11,819 bases of DNA from Bacteroidales bacterium. GTDB taxonomy: Bacteria > Bacteroidota > Bacteroidia > Bacteroidales > P3. Made by a program: the position numbers and the translations under genes. Below the pieces are notes generated by a model. It was not told the DNA's origin and did not search any database. It saw only the letters and a list, made by a program, of their open reading frames with translations. The stretch lies in the NCBI GenBank assembly GCA_017647065.1, contig JAGCLI010000073.1, forward strand, positions 1 to 11,819, in the 5' to 3' direction. Below, piece by piece: positions 7,733 through 11,819 of this stretch. The first letter of the stretch is position 1. Each line of letters opens with the position of its first letter.

Positions 7733-8479
7733 TTATTTTTTATTGCCTTGATTTGCAACTTCGTCCATTAGTTTTTGTAATGTTTCAGGGTCTGCAAGGA
7801 AACGGTCGTTTTGTAGTGTTAAATCATCATTTAATTCAAATAAGTAAGGTATTCCTGTTGGTATATTGAATTTAATGATTTCTTCGTTTGTCATATTTTT
7901 TAGTGTTTTTACGATTCCACGAAGTGAGTTTCCATGTGCTACTACTAAAACTGTGTCGTTTGTTTCAAATGCTTTTAAAATGTTGTTTTGATAGAAAGGT
8001 AAAAGACGGTTAATGCAGTCTTGTAGTGATTCTGTTAAAGGAAGGTCTTTTTTGTCTATGCCTGCATAACGAGGGTCTTGATATGGAGAGCGTTCATCGT
8101 TTTCATCTAATGCAGGTGATTGTACATCGAAACTTCTTCTCCATAACAATACTTGGTCTGCTCCGAATTTTTCTGTTGCTTCTGCTTTGTTTTTACCTTG
8201 AAGGTCACCGTATGATTTTTCGTTTAATCTCCAAGATTTTTCAACAGGAAGATAGTCCATATTCATTGCATCAAGTATTCCGTTAAGGGTTTTGATTGCT
8301 CTTTTAAGGTATGAAGTAAAACATACTTGTGGTCTTATTCCTTCTTCTTTTATTGCTATACCTGCTTTGTATGCTTCTTCTACTCCTTGTGCTGTTAAAT
8401 CCACGTCTGTCCAACCTGTAAATAGGTTTTTAAGATTCCATTCGCTTTGTCCGTGTCTTACTAAAATCAGTTTTTTCAT
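7733..8479 (-). CDS. gpmA: 2,3-bisphosphoglycerate-dependent phosphoglycerate mutase
   Basis: A cytoplasmic glycolysis/gluconeogenesis enzyme interconverting 3- and 2-phosphoglycerate, with 2,3-bisphosphoglycerate as the phosphoryl primer. The 248 residues match the usual length of the cofactor-dependent family. LVRHGQSEWN at 6-15 holds the phosphorylated His9. FTGWTDVDLT (20-29), WRLNEKSYGDLQG with the acid Glu87 (83-95), WRR (113-115), PRYAG (136-140), LPLTESL (146-152) and AHGNSLR with the second His182 (181-187) are all present, as is NIPTGIPY. The start is at 8479, 7 nt after the lgt stop, so it is read from the lgt promoter; its transcript ends at the hairpin near 7660-7705. No broken or unusual residue was seen. 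The pairing with lgt has no obvious functional logic and looks like an incidental operon. Confidence 0.97.
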   Translation of the reverse strand: MKKLILVRHGQSEWNLKNLFTGWTDVDLTAQGVEEAYKAGIAIKEEGIRPQVCFTSYLKRAIKTLNGILDAMNMDYLPVEKSWRLNEKSYGDLQGKNKAEATEKFGADQVLLWRRSFDVQSPALDENDERSPYQDPRYAGIDKKDLPLTESLQDCINRLLPFYQNNILKAFETNDTVLVVAHGNSLRGIVKTLKNMTNEEIIKFNIPTGIPYLFELNDDLTLQNDRFLADPETLQKLMDEVANQGNKK

Positions 8480-8486
8480 TTCTTAT

Positions 8487-9341
8487 TTATTTTTTATGTG
8501 TTTCTATTACTTTGCTAACATCTAATGGTTTTCCTGTCTTTCCACAAAATCCTAATATGAGTATTACAATGCCTATTGCAATGAATGGTATTGAAAGGAT
8601 TTGTCCCATGTTCAAAATCATATTTGCTTCCCATGCTTCTTGTACTTCTTTCCAATTTTCAATAATTAGTCGAGAGGTAAATGCAAGAATTAAAAATAGT
8701 GAAAAGAGTCTTCCGGGAACAACTTTACGATTGCTTTTTATGTAAATCAATAGTAGTATGATAAAGGTAATAAAGTATGCTATTGCTTCATAGAGTTGAG
8801 TTGGGTGTTTTGCAAGGGTTTCGCCGTTTCTAACAAATATAAATCCCCAATTGCTATTAGTTGCTACGCCATAAATCTCGCTATTGCAAAGATTACCAAG
8901 ACGAATAAACAAACCTGCAAGGGCAACAATTATAACTAAACGGTCAAGTGTCCAAAACATATTTAGTTTTGTTTTTCTTGCATACAACCATATTGCAATT
9001 ATAATTCCTATTGCTCCACCGTGAGAGGCAAGACCTTGATAACCTACAAATTTCCAACCATCAGGAGTCTGTGCTATTGGTAAAAGCATTTCAATTATGT
9101 GATTAAGGTAGTAGTTGGGTTCATAAAAAAGACAATGACCTAATCTTGCACCAATCAAAACTCCTAAGAATACATAAACCGAAAGTTTGTCTAAATAAGT
9201 GTTGGGAATGTTTTCTTTTTGAAAAACAACTTTTTGAAGTATTACATATCCTGCTACGAATGCTAAGGCAAACAAAAGAGAATACCATCTAATAAATCCA
9301 AAAAGAGTAGGTTCAAAGTCCCAAATTATTGCGTTTAACAT
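8487..9341 (-). CDS. lgt: Prolipoprotein diacylglyceryl transferase
   Basis: An inner-membrane enzyme that transfers diacylglyceryl from phosphatidylglycerol to the lipobox cysteine of prolipoproteins, the first step of lipoprotein maturation. The 284 residues form about seven hydrophobic segments (near 13-38, 53-70, 105-121, 132-147, 187-202, 211-225, 247-266). Landmarks: YEPNYYL (73-79); the HGGA motif with His107, aligned to the essential His103 of E. coli; the Lgt signature [14 protein letters not shown] (145-158) with Arg147, Asn150 and Glu155; HPTQLYEA (179-186); and Arg224 in SRLIIENW, the counterpart of E. coli Arg239. All expected catalytic residues are present. It is the promoter-proximal gene of the lgt-gpmA unit and diverges from thrS. 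Its presence fits a cell envelope rich in lipoproteins, including those of the T9SS. Confidence 0.97.
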   Translation of the reverse strand: MLNAIIWDFEPTLFGFIRWYSLLFALAFVAGYVILQKVVFQKENIPNTYLDKLSVYVFLGVLIGARLGHCLFYEPNYYLNHIIEMLLPIAQTPDGWKFVGYQGLASHGGAIGIIIAIWLYARKTKLNMFWTLDRLVIIVALAGLFIRLGNLCNSEIYGVATNSNWGFIFVRNGETLAKHPTQLYEAIAYFITFIILLLIYIKSNRKVVPGRLFSLFLILAFTSRLIIENWKEVQEAWEANMILNMGQILSIPFIAIGIVILILGFCGKTGKPLDVSKVIETHKK

Positions 9342-9363
9342 GATAAATTATTTATTTTTTTGG

Positions 9364-9371
9364 CAAAGATA
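9364..9371 (-). promoter_or_regulatory. -7 promoter element TATCTTTG for lgt-gpmA
   Basis: The minus strand reads GTTGTATCTTTGCC, with an exact TAnnTTTG match about 22 nt before the lgt ATG. The usual -33 TTG position is weak; a TTG 13 nt upstream is too close. It is the mirror image of the thrS promoter element. Confidence 0.65.
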
Positions 9372-9414
9372 CAACAAAAAACATCAATGTTTTATTTATT
9401 TAGTGAAAAAGTTG

Positions 9415-9422
9415 TATCTTTG
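9415..9422 (+). promoter_or_regulatory. -7 promoter element TATCTTTG for thrS-infC
   Basis: An exact match to TAnnTTTG. Transcription is expected to start about 4-6 nt downstream (near 9427), which leaves a leader of about 8 nt to the ATG at 9435 or about 20 nt to the ATG at 9447. It is too short to hold a T-box or attenuator. No clear -33 TTG lies at the standard spacing. Confidence 0.7.
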
Positions 9423-9446
9423 CAAATTGAAAAAATGGAAAATACT

Positions 9447-11381
9447 ATGATAAATATAAGTTTACCTGACGGAAGCGTAAAGCAATTTGAAGCGGGAGTA
9501 ACACCTTTCGATGTAGCAAAAAACATAAGCGATGGACTTGCAAGAGCAGTCGTTAGTGCAAGTGTTAATGGACAAACAGTAGAATTGAATAGAACGATAA
9601 ATGAGGATTGTTCTTTGCGTTTATTTACATGGAATGACCTTGAGGGTAAACAAACTTTTTGGCATAGTTCTGCACACTTAATGGCAGCAGCAATTTTAGA
9701 ACTTTATCCTAATGCAAAATTTGGTATAGGACCTGCCATTGAAAACGGATTTTATTACGATATTGACTTTGGTGATAAAGTTCTTTCAAGCGAAGACTTC
9801 CCTAAGATAGAAGCAAAAATGCAAGAAATTGCAAAAGCAGGAGTTGGATTAGTTAGAAAAGAAGTCTCAAAAGCAGAAGCATTAAAATTCTTTGCAGATA
9901 AAGGAGAGGTTTATAAAACAGAACTTATAGAAGAATTAGAAGATGGAACCATTACATTCTATGAAAGTGGAAAATTCATAGACCTATGTAAAGGACCACA
10001 CTTAGTAGATTTCTCTTCAATTAAAGCAATCAAAATACTTTCTTTAGCAGGTGCTTATTGGAGAGGAGATGAAAAAAGAAAACAATTAACAAGACTTTAT
10101 GCAATTACTTTCCCTAAAAAGAAAGAATTAGATGAATATCTTGCACTTTTGGAAGAAGCAAAGAAAAGAGACCATAGAAAACTTGGAAAAGAATTAGAAC
10201 TCTTTGCATTCTCACAAAGCGTAGGACAAGGATTACCTCTTTGGTTACCAAAAGGAACAGAACTTCGTCAAAGATTAGAAAATTTCTTAAAGAAAGTTCA
10301 AAAAGACTATGGATACCAACAAGTAATGACTCCACACATTGGCGATGTACATCTTTACAAAACCTCAGGTCACTATCAAAAATATGGACAAGACTCATTC
10401 CGTACAATCACAACTCCATTTGAAGGAGAAGAATACTTACTAAAACCAATGAACTGTCCTCACCATGTGGAAATCTATAAACTAAAACCACATTCATACA
10501 AAGACTTACCATTACGTTTAGCAGAATTTGGAACAGTTTATCGTTACGAACAATCAGGAGAATTACACGGATTAACAAGAGTTCGTTCATTTACTCAAGA
10601 TGACGCTCACATATTCTGTACACCTGAACAACTAAAAGACGAATTCTGTAAAGTAATAGATATAGTATTATACATATTTAAGACATTAAAATTTGAAAAC
10701 TTCACTGCACAAATCTCATTAAGAGACCCTAATAATACAGAAAAATACATAGGTTCAGACGAAGTTTGGGAAAAAGCAGAAAGAGCAATCATAGAAGCAT
10801 CAGCAGAAAGAGGATTAAAAACCGTTACAGAAGTTGGAGAAGCAGCGTTCTATGGACCAAAGTTAGATTTTATGGTTAAGGATGCCATAGGAAGAAAATG
10901 GCAATTAGGAACAATCCAAGTGGATTACAACCTACCTGAACGCTTTGAATTAGAGTACACAGGAGCAGATAATCAAAAACATAGACCAATCATGATTCAC
11001 CGTGCACCATTTGGTTCAATGGAAAGATTTGTCGCAGTTTTGATAGAACATACAGCAGGAATTTTCCCACTTTGGTTAACACCTGAACAATTTATTATTC
11101 TTCCAATTTCAGAAAAATATGAAGAATATGCAAAAAAAGTATTATCTTTGCTCGCTCGTTTCGATTTAAGAGGAAGCATAGACGAAAGAAACGAAAAAAC
11201 AGGAAAGAAAATACGCGATGCTGAAATGGCAAAAATACCATTTATGCTTATCGTTGGAGAAAAAGAAGAAGCAGAAGGAACAGTATCGGTTCGCCGTCAT
11301 AAAGAAGGGGACCTTGGAACGATGAGTATAGAAGAATTTGCTCAAAGAGTAAACGCATTAGTTGAAGAAGAATTAAAATAA
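9447..11381 (+). CDS. thrS: Threonine--tRNA ligase
   Basis: A cytoplasmic class II aminoacyl-tRNA synthetase that charges tRNA-Thr and edits mischarged serine. From the ATG at 9447 it has 644 residues. TGS domain about 1-61 ([10 protein letters not shown] aligns without gaps to the E. coli start). Editing domain with His73/His77 (HSSAH) and Cys181/His185 (CKGPH). Class II core about 240-535, with motif 2 around [14 protein letters not shown] ... [12 protein letters not shown], zinc ligands Cys337 (MNCPHH), His388 (DDAHIFC) and His518, and motif 3 GSMERF. Anticodon-binding domain about 545-644 ([15 protein letters not shown]). An ATG four codons upstream (9435) is also possible. The longer reading from a TTG at 9360 is unlikely because the promoter lies inside it. 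The gene leads into infC, 39 nt downstream, as in the widespread translation operon. Confidence 0.97.
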   Translation: MINISLPDGSVKQFEAGVTPFDVAKNISDGLARAVVSASVNGQTVELNRTINEDCSLRLFTWNDLEGKQTFWHSSAHLMAAAILELYPNAKFGIGPAIENGFYYDIDFGDKVLSSEDFPKIEAKMQEIAKAGVGLVRKEVSKAEALKFFADKGEVYKTELIEELEDGTITFYESGKFIDLCKGPHLVDFSSIKAIKILSLAGAYWRGDEKRKQLTRLYAITFPKKKELDEYLALLEEAKKRDHRKLGKELELFAFSQSVGQGLPLWLPKGTELRQRLENFLKKVQKDYGYQQVMTPHIGDVHLYKTSGHYQKYGQDSFRTITTPFEGEEYLLKPMNCPHHVEIYKLKPHSYKDLPLRLAEFGTVYRYEQSGELHGLTRVRSFTQDDAHIFCTPEQLKDEFCKVIDIVLYIFKTLKFENFTAQISLRDPNNTEKYIGSDEVWEKAERAIIEASAERGLKTVTEVGEAAFYGPKLDFMVKDAIGRKWQLGTIQVDYNLPERFELEYTGADNQKHRPIMIHRAPFGSMERFVAVLIEHTAGIFPLWLTPEQFIILPISEKYEEYAKKVLSLLARFDLRGSIDERNEKTGKKIRDAEMAKIPFMLIVGEKEEAEGTVSVRRHKEGDLGTMSIEEFAQRVNALVEEELK

Positions 11382-11409
11382 AATTAAAATTAGTTATAAA
11401 CAAAACAAT

Positions 11410-11415
11410 AGGAGG
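11410..11415 (+). promoter_or_regulatory. Strong Shine-Dalgarno AGGAGG before infC
   Basis: AGGAGG is complementary to the 16S rRNA 3' end. It lies 5 nt before ATC (11421) and 8 nt before ATA (11424), both workable spacings. None of the other genes in the window shows a comparable SD. The overlapping TAG (11409-11411) closes the infC frame upstream, which restricts the start to this point. Confidence 0.8.
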
Positions 11416-11423
11416 AACGCATC

Positions 11424-11819
11424 ATAGCAGCACCACAACAATTCACAGCAAAAGGACGTGGACCACAAAAAAAAGAAGAACAATATAGGATAAACGATCG
11501 AATAGACGCACCTATAGTAAGAGTGGTCGGCCAAGACATCGAGTCGGGCATTTATAAAATAGTTGATGCCTTAAAAATGGCAGATGAAATGGGATTAGAT
11601 TTGGTAGAAATATCACCAAGTGCAAATCCACCAGTTTGTAAAATAGTAGATTACCAAAAACTACTTTACGAACAAAAGAAAAAACAAAAAGAACTAAAAG
11701 CAAAGAGTGCAAAAATCGTCGTAAAAGAAATCCGACTAGGGCCTCAAACAGACGAACACGACTTTAATTTTAAACTAAAACACGCTATTAAATTCCTTCA
11801 AGAAGGAAATAAAGTAAAA
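11424..11819 (+). CDS. infC: Translation initiation factor IF-3, non-canonical start codon, 3' end outside window
   Basis: IF3 binds the 30S subunit, prevents early 50S joining and rejects incorrect start codons and initiator tRNAs. The frame has no stop to the window edge (132 codons from ATA). Landmarks: [16 protein letters not shown] (IF3 N-domain start), [20 protein letters not shown], the Lys-rich interdomain linker ([16 protein letters not shown]), then the C-domain [20 protein letters not shown]. The C-terminal part is missing. Upstream the frame is TAG GAG GAA CGC ATC ATA GCA: there is no ATG, GTG or TTG before the conserved domain, and the first in-frame ATG (11577) would remove half of the N-domain. 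The start is therefore ATC (11421) or ATA (11424), as with the AUU start of E. coli infC, where it underlies autoregulation. ATA, 8 nt from the SD, gives Met-Ala-Ala-Pro and is chosen here, but ATC is nearly as likely. The gene follows thrS; rpmI and rplT are expected next. Confidence 0.93.
   Translation, partial: MAAPQQFTAKGRGPQKKEEQYRINDRIDAPIVRVVGQDIESGIYKIVDALKMADEMGLDLVEISPSANPPVCKIVDYQKLLYEQKKKQKELKAKSAKIVVKEIRLGPQTDEHDFNFKLKHAIKFLQEGNKVK

Larger units (their letters stand above)
9363..9423. repeat. 13-bp perfect inverted repeat formed by the lgt and thrS promoters
   Basis: The sequence GTTGTATCTTTGC occurs on the plus strand at 9411-9423 and on the minus strand at 9375-9363, identical over 13 bases, with 35 nt between the arms. 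Both copies contain the TAnnTTTG promoter element in outward-facing orientation. A-rich runs flank the inner side of both arms. Confidence 0.8.

Noticed and set aside
9423..9446. T-box or thrS operator-like leader controlling thrS.
   Set aside because: The predicted leader is at most about 20 nt, too short for either structure.
11577..11579. First in-frame ATG of infC as the true start.
   Set aside because: It would delete the conserved start of the IF3 N-domain (YRIND onward), which is clearly coded upstream in the same frame.
1..11819. Mobile element, CRISPR array, toxin-antitoxin or defence system.
   Set aside because: No direct repeats with spacers, transposase, integrase or small paired genes were found. 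Nearly all DNA is accounted for by the listed genes, and no gap exceeds 120 nt.

Overview
The window is ordinary chromosomal DNA of a low-GC member of the Bacteroidota (Bacteroidetes). Four things support this: a giant secreted protein ending in a type IX secretion (T9SS) type-B C-terminal domain; a TPR/PD40-propeller/OmpA protein with the PorE domain order; promoters of the Bacteroidota form TAnnTTTG close to start codons; and no Shine-Dalgarno (SD) sequence visible in front of most genes. The species cannot be named from the sequence. I see no phage, insertion sequence, CRISPR array, tRNA or rRNA.

Layout. (1) Positions 1-360, minus strand: the 5' two-thirds or so of an RNase H with an N-terminal viroplasmin-type hybrid-binding domain, cut by the window edge. 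(2) 366-4295, minus: a 1309-residue secreted SBBP/PKD/SprB-repeat protein with a T9SS sorting domain, 5 nt upstream of the RNase H gene. (3) 4323-4865, plus: a small outer-membrane beta-barrel protein, divergent from (2) with only 27 nt between start codons. (4) 7616 down to 4872, minus: a PorE-like OmpA-family protein followed with no gap (TAA then ATG) by a PhoH-family ATPase. (5) 9341 down to 7733, minus: lgt then gpmA, 7 nt apart, closed by a good intrinsic terminator that abuts the promoter of unit (4). (6) From about 9423 to the end, plus: thrS then infC, the start of the classical thrS-infC-rpmI-rplT translation operon. infC runs off the window.

How it fits together. Two themes are mixed: housekeeping (translation: thrS, infC; glycolysis: gpmA; lipoprotein maturation: lgt; RNA metabolism: phoH, rnhA) and the Bacteroidota cell envelope and type IX secretion (the secreted cargo protein, the barrel, the PorE-like protein). 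Gene-free stretches are all under 120 nt and hold the promoters and terminator listed below.

The most interesting point is infC. It has no ATG, GTG or TTG start anywhere between an upstream in-frame stop and the conserved IF3 region. It must start at ATC or ATA, and a perfect AGGAGG lies 5-8 nt upstream, although genes in this phylum seldom use SD sequences. This looks like IF3 start-codon autoregulation combined with an exceptional SD. The lgt and thrS promoters form a perfect 13-bp inverted repeat, and several leaders in the window are predicted to be extremely short or absent.
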